Assembly: GCA_025934915.1 (NCBI GenBank)
Contig: JAICWG010000020.1
Span: forward strand, 1-37,877
Length of the DNA stretch: 37,877 nucleotides
Direction: 5' to 3'
DNA from: Nitrospira sp.
GTDB lineage: Bacteria > Nitrospirota > Nitrospiria > Nitrospirales > Nitrospiraceae
Both the position numbers and the translations under genes were made by a program. Below, piece by piece: positions 15,638 to 24,458 of this stretch. The notes under the pieces were generated by a model. The model searched no databases. It saw only the letters and a list, made by a program, of their open reading frames with translations, and was not told the DNA's origin. Position 1 is the first letter of the stretch. Each line of letters starts with the position of its first letter.

Positions 15638-16987
15638 ATGAATCTGGATGAATCTGATAGTAGAACTATTGTGAACGAGAGGACCTTAACGAATCGCGAA
15701 GACACCGCACCTCCTTCGCCCCTACGTTGGCTGATTCTTGGGCTTCTCTTTACCATCAGCATCGTCACCTACATCGATCGCGTCAATATTTCGGTCACCG
15801 CGCGCCAGATGATGCCGGCGCTGGGTCTTACCGAGCAGGAGATGGGATTTGTCTTCTCCGCGTTCGTCATCGGATATGCATTATTCCAGATTCCTGGCGG
15901 CTGGCTGGGCGATCGCTGGGGCATCCGCGTCGTCCTCACGATCGCACTGATCTGGTGGTCCTGTTTTACTGCCTGGACGGCCATTGCCGCTACTTCTTTC
16001 CTGGCCGTGCCGCTCGGAATCGTCGGTGCACTGGCCTTCGTCAGATTTCTTCTCGGTGTCGGAGAGGCAGCAGCATTGCCGACTTTTAACCGCACCATGA
16101 CCGACTGGCTTCCCGCTCATGAACGCGGACTTGGCATCGGCATCGCTATCGGCGGGATCGGGATCGGCGCAGCGATCACACCGCCGGTAACGGCTTGGAT
16201 GATGGTCAACTACGGTTGGCAATCAGCCTTTTATTTTTCAAGTGGGATAGGATTCGCCCTCGCAGTCATCTGGTGGTTCTTAGCCGCCGATCGTCCATCG
16301 CATCACCGATGGCACATTCATGACGAAGCAGCCCCGTCCACAGCTCCAGCTGTTTCAACAAGTCCTTCGATCTCGTGGGCTATCCTACGAAAAACACCGA
16401 GCGTGTGGTGGCTGATGCTGAGTTATGGATGCTTGGGCTATGTCGCGTATGTGTATATGTCCTGGTTTTATCTCTACCTTGTGAATGAGCGCGGTTTCAA
16501 TGTCTTACGTGGTGGATTGTTTGCTGCCGCCCCGTTCCTTGCCATCCTTGTATCCTGTCCTCTTGGCGGATGGGTCACTGATCGATTGGCGATCCGATGC
16601 GGAGTGACGAAAGGCCGCCAGATCGTGGGCATGACAGGTATGGGGCTGGCAGCAGGCTCCATCGCCCTGGGTGCCGCTGTAGAGTCTCCTTATCTCGCCA
16701 TTGCCAGCTTGTCATTGGGTGCCGGATGGCTCTATTTCACAGTCGGCGCCTATTGATCCTCGACGAGCGATCTATCACCGACCCACGCCGGCAGCCTCTC
16801 AGGTCTCATGAATATGGGCGCCAATCTCGGCGGGGCTATTTCTCCGACACTCACGCCATGGCTCGCTCAACGGTGGGGCTGGGGTGCTTCTCTCGGCCTC
16901 GCTGCCTTCATTTCCTTCCTCGGCGGAATCATGTGGTTGCGCATCCGGCCGGAGGACGGACTCGCAAAAGACGGTGCTGAGTGCTGA
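15638..16987 (+). pseudogene. MFS transporter (ACS-type) interrupted by in-frame TGA
   Basis: The first 372 codons encode an MFS carrier with the N-terminal half typical of the anion:cation symporter group (ILGLLFTISIVTYIDRVNIS, then QIPGGWLGDRWG). Its helices are intact up to LYFTVGAY. TGA at 16754-16756 then stops the frame, but the same frame continues with SSTSDLSPTHAGSLSGLMNM, GANLGGAISPTLTPW, a last helix (SLGLAAFISFLGGIMWLRI) and a natural TGA at 16985-16987. The rejoined length, 449 residues, is normal for the family, whose members often have Trp after the GAY/GPF motif. TGG to TGA is therefore the simplest explanation. Without the C-terminal two helices the product is probably inactive. 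The substrate is unknown (organic anions or sugar acids are usual). No clear ribosome binding site precedes the ATG at 15638. Confidence 0.82.
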
Positions 16988-17025
16988 GACGCGAGTGCTG
17001 AGCAGTACTCGCAGGACTCAGCACT
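16980..17025 (+). terminator. Two-tier hairpin at the end of the MFS gene
   Basis: AGTGCTGAG (16980-16988) pairs with CTCAGCACT (17017-17025), and inside it GCGAGT (16991-16996) pairs with ACTCGC (17007-17012). The hairpin overlaps the distal stop codon of the MFS gene. The strand also carries three copies of GTGCTGAG. There is no T run, so termination may be inefficient or the hairpin may have another role. Confidence 0.5.
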
Positions 17026-17068
17026 GTTGGCAAGACCTTGCCACTCCGATCATCGCCTTGCTACATTC

Positions 17069-17596
17069 ATGACGATGGCACTTGAGTTTCGAAAGAAAGA
17101 TCCCCGCGTCACGATCTCCACGAGATTCGGTGAGATCAAGATTCGATTCTACTCCGACACGGCGCCTCGTCATGTGGAGAACCTTATCAATCTCGTCAAG
17201 ATGGGGTTCTATGACGGCACCACGTTCCATCGGGTGGTGCCTGGGTTCATCATTCAGGGCGGCGATCCATTGAGCAAGACTCCCGAGCGCGCACTCCACG
17301 GCACAGGCGGACCAGGATACTTTCTTTCGCCCGAGCCAAGCGACCGTCCACACAAGCGCGGCGCAGTATCCATGGCAAAAATGCCCCGTGAGAGCAATAG
17401 CACACGTGACTTCAATGACAACGGCTCACAATTTTTTATCTGCGTGGGAGAGAACGGTGGTTTAGATCGGCGCTATTCCGTGTTTGGAGAAGTCTTTCGT
17501 GGGATCGAGGTTGTCGACAAGATTGTCGGTGTTCCGCGCGACGAGCGAGACAACCCCCTCGATCCGATCAGGATCATGATGACCGTGAAGGAGTAG
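17069..17596 (+). CDS. Cyclophilin-type peptidyl-prolyl cis-trans isomerase
   Basis: The 175-residue protein (from MTMALEFRKKDP at 17069; an in-frame start at 17027 is upstream but sits on the terminator-like hairpin) is a compact single-domain cyclophilin without a signal peptide, so it is probably cytoplasmic. Motifs in order are ISTRFGEIKIRFYSDTAPRH, NLVKMGFYDGTTFHRVVPGF, IQGGDP, the KRGAVSMAK strand, GSQFFICVGENGGLDRRYSVFGEV and the final strand IRIMMTVKE. The active-site Arg (FHRV), Phe/Gln in SQFFI and the Phe of the FGEV motif are present. The stop TAG is directly followed by the ATG of the Sua5-type gene, so the two form an operon. Confidence 0.9.
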   Translation: MTMALEFRKKDPRVTISTRFGEIKIRFYSDTAPRHVENLINLVKMGFYDGTTFHRVVPGFIIQGGDPLSKTPERALHGTGGPGYFLSPEPSDRPHKRGAVSMAKMPRESNSTRDFNDNGSQFFICVGENGGLDRRYSVFGEVFRGIEVVDKIVGVPRDERDNPLDPIRIMMTVKE

Positions 17597-18631
17597 ATGA
17601 CCGGTCGTCGGTGCGGCATTCCTATGGATGGAGCGGCCAATCATTTGACGGGTGCCATCCTCTCGGCAGCAGATCCCGAATCCATCCGGTCAGCAGGAAG
17701 GATCATCAAAACAGGTGGACTCGTCGCGTTTCCAACCGAAACGGTCTATGGACTCGGTTGCGATGCGATGAATGCTGAAGCAGCAGCGAAGGTCTTCGAA
17801 GCCAAGCAGCGTCCTCAGTTCGATCCACTCATCGTCCACATCGCTGATCCACAGCAGTTGGATGGTGTAATCGGATCCCTGCCCGTTCTGGGTCAGCGGC
17901 TCATGGACGCCTTTTGGCCAGGTCCGTTGACTTTGGTGTTACCCAAACAACGGGCAATCCCGGATCTCGTCACTGCCGGACTTTCAACGGTAGCGGTCAG
18001 AATGCCTAACCATCCGGTGGCACAGGCGCTTATTCGAGAGGCAGGCACCCCGATCGCCGGACCCAGCGCCAATCCATTTGGTTATGTGAGCCCGACGACT
18101 GCGCAACATGTTGTTGATGGGCTTGGGAGCAAAGCGGATCTCATACTCGACGGAGGAGCATGTCCGGTTGGAGTCGAATCGACGATTGTTTCACTGGCAG
18201 GGCTACAGCCAGAATTATTGCGTCCAGGCAGCATCACCATCGAACAACTCAGCACCGTCATCGGCTCTATTCGACGATCGTCGCCTGTGAATGAAACGCC
18301 GATCTCGCCCGGTCAATTGGCACGCCACTACGCAACGCGGACGCATCTAACGATCTTAGCTTCAGTTGGAGCAAGGCCTATCCTGAAAGATGGCGAACGC
18401 GCAGGCTTGCTGATCCTCTCGCACGCAAGAGATACCGACGATCGCTTTGTAGCTATTGAAGTTCTATCTGCTACTGGTGATCTGAGGGAAGCTGCACGCC
18501 ACCTGTTTGCAACGTTGCGGAGGCTGGACTCCCTCAGTCTGGACAGGATCTATGTGGAGCCTTGCAAGGAAGAAGGGCTTGGGCTTGCAATTATGGACCG
18601 ACTGCGCCGCTGTGCAGCGCCACGGCAATGA
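17597..18631 (+). CDS. Threonylcarbamoyl-AMP synthase (Sua5/TsaC family)
   Basis: The enzyme makes threonylcarbamoyl-AMP from Thr, bicarbonate and ATP, the first step of t6A modification of ANN-decoding tRNAs. The YrdC/TsaC domain (about 20-205) shows GLVAFPTETVYGLGCDA, AKQRPQFDPLIVHI, FWPGPLTLVL, STVAVRMPNHP, IAGPSANPFGYVSPTTAQHV and GVESTIVSL. A linker with RPGSIT leads to the C-terminal Sua5 domain (about 240-340), starting SPGQLARHYA. The length of 344 residues is normal for the long Sua5 form. The ATG directly follows the cyclophilin stop codon, indicating translational coupling; the second Met (residue 10) is an alternative. Confidence 0.93.
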   Translation: MTGRRCGIPMDGAANHLTGAILSAADPESIRSAGRIIKTGGLVAFPTETVYGLGCDAMNAEAAAKVFEAKQRPQFDPLIVHIADPQQLDGVIGSLPVLGQRLMDAFWPGPLTLVLPKQRAIPDLVTAGLSTVAVRMPNHPVAQALIREAGTPIAGPSANPFGYVSPTTAQHVVDGLGSKADLILDGGACPVGVESTIVSLAGLQPELLRPGSITIEQLSTVIGSIRRSSPVNETPISPGQLARHYATRTHLTILASVGARPILKDGERAGLLILSHARDTDDRFVAIEVLSATGDLREAARHLFATLRRLDSLSLDRIYVEPCKEEGLGLAIMDRLRRCAAPRQ

Positions 18632-18719
18632 TTCTGCCTCATGCTCTTGCATTCTCTTGGTGCTTTTGAGGATCCGATAACACGTGAAAATCCGTTCACC
18701 CGATACCGCCTTATTCCCC

Positions 18720-19778
18720 TCACCCGCCGCCCAGTACGACATGGAACGTCAAATCAACATCAACGCGGCGCACTTTGACCGACACCTCTTGTCCAGGGCT
18801 TGTACGTTCGATGAGGAAATTCTTCAGCTGGGCTCCATCAAGAATCTCCGTCTCCTCAATGGCCAGCAAGATATCGTGTTTCTGAATCCCTGCCGATTTT
18901 GCGGGATCCGCAACTTCCTTCACCGCGACGCGCAACTTCGTGCCATCTTTTACCGAAGTCATGTGGACCCCAAGCCTTGAAAAGGCCAGAGGCCTCCCTG
19001 AAAGAGCTGCGTTGATGATGCGCTCTGCAAGAATTCCCGGAATGACAAAGGTCATGCGACTGCAATGGGCCTGGGTCTCCTCTTTATCGACTTGGATCAC
19101 GGCATGCACAATGCCGACAATGTCTCCTTGCGCGTTGAACAGCCCGCCTCCTGAATTTCCACTGCAGGCCGAAAGATCGGCCTGGATGAGACGGGTATCC
19201 ACTGTTTGCAGGAAGGTATTGGTATTTCCAATCCTCCCAAAGGCCATGGTCGGACCCCAGCCAAGCGGATAGCCGACGGTGAAGACCTCCAGCCCAGGTA
19301 GTACCTCGTTTGTGGCAAATGACGTCCCAGCCTGAAATTTAGAGCGATACTGTTCGACAACTCGATACACGACGACATCCATGAACGCACTGTCGCTCAC
19401 GAGATCGGCAGGAAGTTCATGGAGATCATTCGTGAGCACGCGAATCTGTTTCTGAACGACGGTGCCTGTCGAGAGCTGGTGTTTCTCTGCGGCATGTCTC
19501 GCGGTAATCACATAGCCGTCTCGTAAATGAAATCCGGTTCCTCGGACGATAACTTTCCCTGGCTTCTCCGGCATTCGCTGATCTTGTGTCTCTGCTAGGA
19601 TTCCCACGGTCGCCTGTCTCGCTCGAAGAATCGCGTCCTGACTGAGCTCCATCGTTTCGGCATTGAGCGGGAAGGGAAGCATCATCGTGACGATCCACAC
19701 ACAGAATGCGGAAAGACGCGGGTAGTGAGCTGCGACTAGGTGATGCGTACTCATTCCATACTTTCTTTCCGTAGCCAT
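18720..19778 (-). CDS. S1C-type serine protease with PDZ domain (DegP/HtrA-like)
   Basis: The 352-residue protein has an N-terminal hydrophobic export signal (LSAFCVWIVTMMLPFPLNA, about 22-40). The trypsin-like domain at about 45-250 contains the triad His95 (ITARHAAE), Asp134 (AFMDVVVYRV) and Ser209 (SACSGNSGGGLFN). A PDZ domain follows at about 262-350 (RLGVHMTSV, KSAGIQKHDILLAIEETEI). It should act in the periplasm as a quality-control or processing protease. Two starts are possible, 19778 (used) and 19754; neither has a strong ribosome binding site. It converges with the Sua5 gene and is divergent from the SUMF1-type gene. Confidence 0.87.
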   Translation of the reverse strand: MATERKYGMSTHHLVAAHYPRLSAFCVWIVTMMLPFPLNAETMELSQDAILRARQATVGILAETQDQRMPEKPGKVIVRGTGFHLRDGYVITARHAAEKHQLSTGTVVQKQIRVLTNDLHELPADLVSDSAFMDVVVYRVVEQYRSKFQAGTSFATNEVLPGLEVFTVGYPLGWGPTMAFGRIGNTNTFLQTVDTRLIQADLSACSGNSGGGLFNAQGDIVGIVHAVIQVDKEETQAHCSRMTFVIPGILAERIINAALSGRPLAFSRLGVHMTSVKDGTKLRVAVKEVADPAKSAGIQKHDILLAIEETEILDGAQLKNFLIERTSPGQEVSVKVRRVDVDLTFHVVLGGG

Positions 19779-19869
19779 GGCAGGTCAGGACCACATACTA
19801 TAATCGGATCACGTTATTTCTGAAAGGGCACCGAATGACCCAGAACGGTCTAATCGTCAATTCGAACTC

Positions 19870-19898
19870 TTGTAAGGCACAGACGCCCGGTTTATAGT
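19870..19898 (+). promoter_or_regulatory. Possible promoter of the first SUMF1-type gene
   Basis: TTGTAA (19870-19875) and TATAGT (19893-19898) are separated by exactly 17 bases and end 21 bases before the ATG at 19920. The spacing is ideal, the -35 is moderate, and the leader would be short. Confidence 0.42.
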
Positions 19899-19919
19899 GC
19901 AACGCAATTTGGACCCGCC

Positions 19920-20843
19920 ATGAATCTCTCGGACAAGACGTTATGCCGCCTTGTTGTGCATCGATCTGTAATCATGTTTACCCTCCTGGTCATCATGGAA
20001 AGCCCCTCCATCGTAGAGGCTGGCTCCAAACCCTCACCGGAACTGGCCCGCCATTTAACAGAGATCGCGAGGCTGGCCAGACCGTCGCCTGTGATCACCA
20101 TCCCGGCCGGCACGTTTTTGCTCGGAAGCAACAGAGTCGATAACGACCCCTATGGAAGCTCGACCCAATTTGACGATACGGAACTGCCTCAACATCGAGT
20201 TTGGTTGAATGCCTATGAGATGGATCGAGATGAAGTGAGCCTTGGAGAATACGTGGCCTTTCTGCAAAAACAGAAGCTTCATCCCTCGGACGAGCTGCAG
20301 AAACTCCTCTGGCACGTCATCACTGTCCATTTTGTTTCCGACCAGACCCTATCCCGCTGGCCTGCGCTCTATGTCACATGGGCAGAGGCGAACAATCTAT
20401 GTGTGGCAAAGCACGCCAGACTACCGACCGAGGCCGAATGGGAGAAAGCGGCGCGAGGGTCTGAAGGCATTCCCTACCCATGGGGTGAAACGATTCCCAG
20501 CTCCACACTCGCGATGTTTGGGCAGCACCATGTTCATGAGATCCCCATTCTCGCAGCAGTCGATTCCTATGAGGAAGGCAAAAGTCCCTATGGCCTGCAT
20601 CATATGGCTGGCAACATTGCCGAATGGGTACAGGATTGGTTCGGGTTCGACTACTATGCGTATATGCCGGAGCGCAGCCCGCCGGGCCCAACCGCTGGAC
20701 GCTACAAGAGTGTTCGGGGTGGCTCTTGGAAAAGCAGACGCGTCATGCTTCGAACGGCGACCCGAGGCGGCGCCTCTCCGGACCAACGTGCCGCGACGAT
20801 CGGCTTCCGTTGCGCGCGATCATTGAGCTCCAATACCCCGTAG
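19920..20843 (+). CDS. Exported SUMF1/FGE-fold protein lacking catalytic cysteines
   Basis: The 307-residue product has a probable signal peptide (hydrophobic part VIMFTLLVIM, cleavage near VEA-GS). The formylglycine-generating-enzyme fold covers about 58-300: ITIPAGTFLLGSN, PQHRVWLNAYEMDRDEVSLGEY, RLPTEAEWEKAARG, YPWGE, SPYGLHHMAGNIAEWVQDWF, VRGGSWKS and TIGFRCA. True FGE has two active-site cysteines shortly after RGGS; here that stretch reads SWKSRRVMLRTATRGG with no Cys. It is therefore unlikely to make formylglycine and more likely belongs to the broad non-catalytic or differently acting SUMF1 group, which includes NirV beside copper nitrite reductase. It converges with a second SUMF1 gene. 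Confidence 0.88.
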   Translation: MNLSDKTLCRLVVHRSVIMFTLLVIMESPSIVEAGSKPSPELARHLTEIARLARPSPVITIPAGTFLLGSNRVDNDPYGSSTQFDDTELPQHRVWLNAYEMDRDEVSLGEYVAFLQKQKLHPSDELQKLLWHVITVHFVSDQTLSRWPALYVTWAEANNLCVAKHARLPTEAEWEKAARGSEGIPYPWGETIPSSTLAMFGQHHVHEIPILAAVDSYEEGKSPYGLHHMAGNIAEWVQDWFGFDYYAYMPERSPPGPTAGRYKSVRGGSWKSRRVMLRTATRGGASPDQRAATIGFRCARSLSSNTP

Positions 20844-20874
20844 TTTTCAGGAACCATCTCGACGGTCGAGAGGA

Positions 20875-21747
20875 TTACGGAGTCGACGGACTCCTTGTTG
20901 ACCGGGTCGTCGGTCCACTGGTGGCGCAACGAAATCCCGTGGACTCGTTTCGAACCGTTGGATCGCTCTCCACACGAGTAAAAATGCGGACCGTCGGCGC
21001 CTCATTTTGCCAGCCCGCGCCCCTGATCACTTTCTTTGTGCCTGTGTCTGGACCTTTCGGATTCTTTTTCGGGCTCTTCTCATAGTATCTGGCATCGTAC
21101 CAGTCATTGACCCATTCCCAAACATTGCCGGCCATGTCATACAGGCCAAAGGGGCTCTTGCCCGTCTCATAACTTCCGACGGGCATGAGCGTCTTTTCCC
21201 CGATCCACTGTTGATTGTAATTGAGATGTTTGGAGGTCGGCTCGACATTCCCCCAAGGGAATCGCCTATCAGACGTCCCTTTGGCCGCTTTCTCCCATTC
21301 GGCTTCAGTGGGGAGTCGTTTGTCGGCCCATCTGCAATAGGCCTCTGCATCAAACCAATCAACATTGATAACAGGTCGATCGATCAACACCTCGGTGATA
21401 CTCTCTCCTTGCCAGAGGTTTCTTGTCGGATTTCTTGGGTTTTGTGGAACTCGATGCCCTGTGGCCTTCACGAATTCCAGATAACGACCGTTTGTCACTT
21501 CAAATTTGTCGATCATAAATGTGTCGACGAACACATCATGACGTGGATATTCATCGCGTCCCCCGTCACGGGCTCCAGCCGGCACACCCATCGGGAACAA
21601 GCCGGCCGGGACCACAATCATTGGCGCGCCGTCTTTGCTCGTCGGCGGCTCGGTCAGATCATGAGCCGGTTGCTCATTTGCGGACAGAACGGACACATCG
21701 AACCCGAAGCATGACAGTGTCAACACGGCAAGAATTCGAACGACCAT
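20875..21747 (-). CDS. Second exported SUMF1/FGE-fold protein lacking catalytic cysteines
   Basis: The start at 21747 (MVVRILAVLTLSCFGFDVSV) is chosen because GAAGGAG lies nine bases upstream; a 12-codon-longer frame exists. The signal peptide is followed by the SUMF1 fold with MIVVPAGLFPMGVPAG, HDVFVDTFMIDKFEVTNGRY, PVINVDWFDAEAYCRWAD, KRLPTEAEWEKAAKG, FPWGN, SPFGLYDMAGNVWEWVNDWY, VIRGAGWQNE and STGFRCA. The catalytic Cys pair of real FGE is missing here too. It is the last gene of a minus-strand run containing a HEAT protein, two cupredoxin-like proteins and a giant multicopper oxidase, so an accessory role in maturing or binding these periplasmic proteins is plausible but unproven. Confidence 0.88.
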   Translation of the reverse strand: MVVRILAVLTLSCFGFDVSVLSANEQPAHDLTEPPTSKDGAPMIVVPAGLFPMGVPAGARDGGRDEYPRHDVFVDTFMIDKFEVTNGRYLEFVKATGHRVPQNPRNPTRNLWQGESITEVLIDRPVINVDWFDAEAYCRWADKRLPTEAEWEKAAKGTSDRRFPWGNVEPTSKHLNYNQQWIGEKTLMPVGSYETGKSPFGLYDMAGNVWEWVNDWYDARYYEKSPKKNPKGPDTGTKKVIRGAGWQNEAPTVRIFTRVESDPTVRNESTGFRCATSGPTTRSTRSPSTP

Positions 21748-21859
21748 GGATACAACTCCTTCCACAAAATCAGAATCGCGCACATCGAATCAAGCGATGG
21801 GAAGCGACCGCGGTCCGACCATATCGATGAATGGGGTGACACAACGACCTATCTCAACC

Positions 21860-23218
21860 CTATTCTTTCGGTAGAACAAGTTTCAACAGCGCTCCTCCGG
21901 CCGTTGCCCGAACGGCATCATCCTCATCGTGCAGACTCTGTTTGAGACGCGGGATCGCATCCGCACCGTCGATCTTTGCCAGTGACTTGATCGCCGCAAT
22001 CCTCACTCGAGGCACCGTATCCTGAACCAGCAGCATCAAGGCTGATCGCGCCAGTTCGCGATTTGATTCTCTCGCATGCCCTAAGACTCGTGCCACGGCA
22101 GCGCGAACGGCAGGCTCTTTCGTGTTGCTGAGAGTCTGGACCGGGCTGGCCACGATCTCATACCGTTCACCCTGTTCCAGTAACGCACCGATGACGAACG
22201 CTCTGACCGGGAGATCACGATCATCAAGAGCCCCACGCAATGGTGTACGGACGTCGAATCCATGCAGCTGCCCGAGGCTGACGGCTGCGGCGATCCGCAC
22301 GGGAGGGAGCGGGTCCCTCAGCAGTCGTGTCAGTGCGGTGACCGCTTCGGCAGTGGGCACATGGGCGAACCCTGCGGCGGCAGCGCCGCGCACCGACGGC
22401 TGTTTGTGTTCGCTCGACTCGAGGAGAATCGACACAATTCCTGACGACTGCCGATCGACCAAGGCGCGAATCGCCGAGGTCCGCTCATCTGGATTCGGCG
22501 CTTTCGCGTACTGCAAGAGTAATTCGCATCCCTTGGATCGTTTCAGATTACAGAGCACCGCGGCGGCTGCAACTCGTACCCGCACCTCAGGATCTTTCAG
22601 CGCCGGTTCGATGAGCGGGATGACCGAAGTATCATCAGATTTTGCAAACCCCTTGAGTACCGCTTCCTTCACCAACGCCGCCTGATCTTCAAGGGCCTTC
22701 CGGAATCGAACCGAGCGGCGTCCCTCGTCAAGTTTTGCAAGCCCTTCAGCCGCCAAAGCTCGGACAAGACCTGATCCATCGCTGAGCCCATCTTCCAAAT
22801 ATGGAATCGACTCGGAGCTGTGCCATTCTTTGAGGGCGGTATAGGCCGCACCACGCATTTGCTCACGCATGTCCTTCGTCAAGACGAGGACAAATCCAAG
22901 TGAGATCTCACGAATGATCGATGGATCCTCATGTTTCAACACCTGCATGAGCTCGTCATAGTTGGTAAGGGCATCCTTTGGATTACCCAGTCTCAGAAGT
23001 ATGCGAATTTTGAGTCGACGAGCGTCCGGTGCGCCCGACATCTGAGGATCGAGCTTGTCCAGTTCCTCAAGTGCCTTCTGATAATCCTTCTTGTCATAGA
23101 ATGCCTGGCTCTGCTGAATGTGCGATGTCGTTCCTCCAAATGCAGACCCAATCACAGAAATACACCAGGCAAGGACAAACAAGAAGATCCCATGTTGTCG
23201 CCTATTCAGCGGATTCAT
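21860..23218 (-). CDS. Exported HEAT-repeat protein
   Basis: The start at 23218 (MNPLNRRQHGIFLFVLAWCI) is preceded by AGAGGAAAGG and gives 452 residues with a signal peptide ending near FGG. Residues about 35-85 resemble a TPR-type helical pair (AFYDKKDYQKALEELDKL, then RLGNPKDALTNYDEL). From about 115 to the end the protein is a run of HEAT or PBS-lyase-type repeats, about ten units of roughly 31 residues, each with patterns such as DPEVRVRVAAAAVL, PSVRGAAAAGFAHV, PPVRIAAAVSLGQL, PAVRAAVARVLGHA and DAVRATAGGALLKL. Such solenoids act as protein-binding scaffolds. Its position between SUMF1 and the cupredoxin-like genes suggests a periplasmic assembly or docking role within this cluster. Confidence 0.85.
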   Translation of the reverse strand: MNPLNRRQHGIFLFVLAWCISVIGSAFGGTTSHIQQSQAFYDKKDYQKALEELDKLDPQMSGAPDARRLKIRILLRLGNPKDALTNYDELMQVLKHEDPSIIREISLGFVLVLTKDMREQMRGAAYTALKEWHSSESIPYLEDGLSDGSGLVRALAAEGLAKLDEGRRSVRFRKALEDQAALVKEAVLKGFAKSDDTSVIPLIEPALKDPEVRVRVAAAAVLCNLKRSKGCELLLQYAKAPNPDERTSAIRALVDRQSSGIVSILLESSEHKQPSVRGAAAAGFAHVPTAEAVTALTRLLRDPLPPVRIAAAVSLGQLHGFDVRTPLRGALDDRDLPVRAFVIGALLEQGERYEIVASPVQTLSNTKEPAVRAAVARVLGHARESNRELARSALMLLVQDTVPRVRIAAIKSLAKIDGADAIPRLKQSLHDEDDAVRATAGGALLKLVLPKE

Positions 23219-23469
23219 CCTTTCCTCTTCGCGGCGCCGGCCGGTTGAACTCATGCGTTTGTGATAGGTTTTGTCTGTTATCCGTTTGACGAGCGTGCCG
23301 GAAAGTTCAGGTTCAATGCAAAGAGTGTTGCGGGTAGAGCGTGGCCAAGAGGATGAGCTTTTCCACCCTCCTACCCCAGGTGCACCAAGACGCGCCTATT
23401 TCCCGTGGCGCACACAACAGAAGGGTCTCATCAGGGGATGGGTGGAGCGAGCACGGCGGGGTTGTTCGC

Positions 23470-23492
23470 CATGCCAGGATCCGCCTGGCATG
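23470..23492 (-). terminator. Hairpin just after the second cupredoxin-like gene
   Basis: CATGCCAGG (23470-23478) and CCTGGCATG (23484-23492) form a perfect 9-bp stem with a 5-base loop, four bases downstream of the minus-strand stop at 23497. There is no T run, so it may stabilise the transcript end or attenuate rather than terminate. Confidence 0.5.
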
Positions 23493-23496
23493 ACTG

Positions 23497-24444
23497 TCAC
23501 TGTTGATGTTCGACCAGCGGTTGGATGTCAATCGCATACCCTAGAGACTCCGGGCCGAACCGGGGATTGTCCATGACCTTATACGCAGTTCGATTTCCCT
23601 TGGGAGCGGGCAGCGAAAGTTGCTCACGAAGCGTTCCATCCGATTGCACCACAACCGTCCTTGTCGTTCCTGGTCCTGTCTGCGGGTGCCATACCACCAA
23701 CTGATAGGTACCGGGGGGAATGTCGGCGATCGAGAACCTCCCCTCGGCATCTGTCAGGGCATAATAAGGATTGTTCACGGCCATAGCCCAGCTTTCCATA
23801 TAGGCGTGGAAACCACATTGCATATAGAACGTACGTCGCCCCTTGTTCAAATAAATCGGTCCGACCAGCGAGGCTCCTGGCGCATGGTTGTGTGTCGCGT
23901 GGATATCTCCTCGCCGATGCTGGTAATTCATGACCAAAGGGCTATTGAATAACACTCGCGCACCCGCTTCCGGCGACGTCTCATAGCCTTGGATGTCGTG
24001 CATAACGGGATCCATGTTGATGACTTCGACTGCATGTCCGTTACGAACAATAGTCATGAACGGCTGAAACATGCAATCACGGGCTTCGATCAAAGGAACA
24101 GAGACCTCAAACGGCTTTCCGGCTTCCACCCCTTCTAGGAGCACAATGGCATTTCTCAATCCTCTTTGATGACCGACGACAAAGTCATGCAGCAAGCGCC
24201 ACCCGCTGCCATTGGAGATACGGCCGCAATAGGCAGGATCCGGAAAGGTAATCAGATTGAACCCCTTCGGCTCCGGCACCGGTCCATCGAGAATCACTGT
24301 CCCCTCGATAGTCCCACCATGTTGTACGTCTACTACGTCATAGGCCTTTGCCGGCGTGAGTGGCGAAAGGACCAATGCCGAAGCAAGGACGGCACTGAGA
24401 CTGAAAATACAAGGGACAACTTTCGACATCGGCAATGCTCTCAT
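23497..24444 (-). CDS. Secreted cupredoxin-like protein with carboxypeptidase-regulatory-like domain, paralogue B
   Basis: I start at the ATG at 24444 (MRALPMSKVVPCIFSLSAVL), 14 bases after the stop of the upstream paralogue; a longer frame to 24657 would overlap that gene heavily. A signal peptide ends near AKA-YD. The first domain (about 35-210) has PKGFNLITFPDPAYCGRIS, EARDCMFQPF, NMDPVMHDIQGYE and MQCGFHAYMESW. The His in VMHD plus the Cys-x2-His-x2-Met in CGFHAYM could supply all four ligands of a type 1 copper site. The second domain (about 215-260, PYYALTDAEGRFSIADIPPG, then YQLVVWHP) is the carboxypeptidase-regulatory-like beta sandwich. It is co-transcribed with its paralogue downstream of the giant oxidase, and copper binding or electron transfer is inferred. 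Confidence 0.82.
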   Translation of the reverse strand: MRALPMSKVVPCIFSLSAVLASALVLSPLTPAKAYDVVDVQHGGTIEGTVILDGPVPEPKGFNLITFPDPAYCGRISNGSGWRLLHDFVVGHQRGLRNAIVLLEGVEAGKPFEVSVPLIEARDCMFQPFMTIVRNGHAVEVINMDPVMHDIQGYETSPEAGARVLFNSPLVMNYQHRRGDIHATHNHAPGASLVGPIYLNKGRRTFYMQCGFHAYMESWAMAVNNPYYALTDAEGRFSIADIPPGTYQLVVWHPQTGPGTTRTVVVQSDGTLREQLSLPAPKGNRTAYKVMDNPRFGPESLGYAIDIQPLVEHQQ

Positions 24445-24458
24445 TCGAACGAACGGTA

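Noticed and set aside
21007..21714. 235-codon plus-strand ORF
   Set aside because: Antisense to the second SUMF1-type gene, with no family motif.
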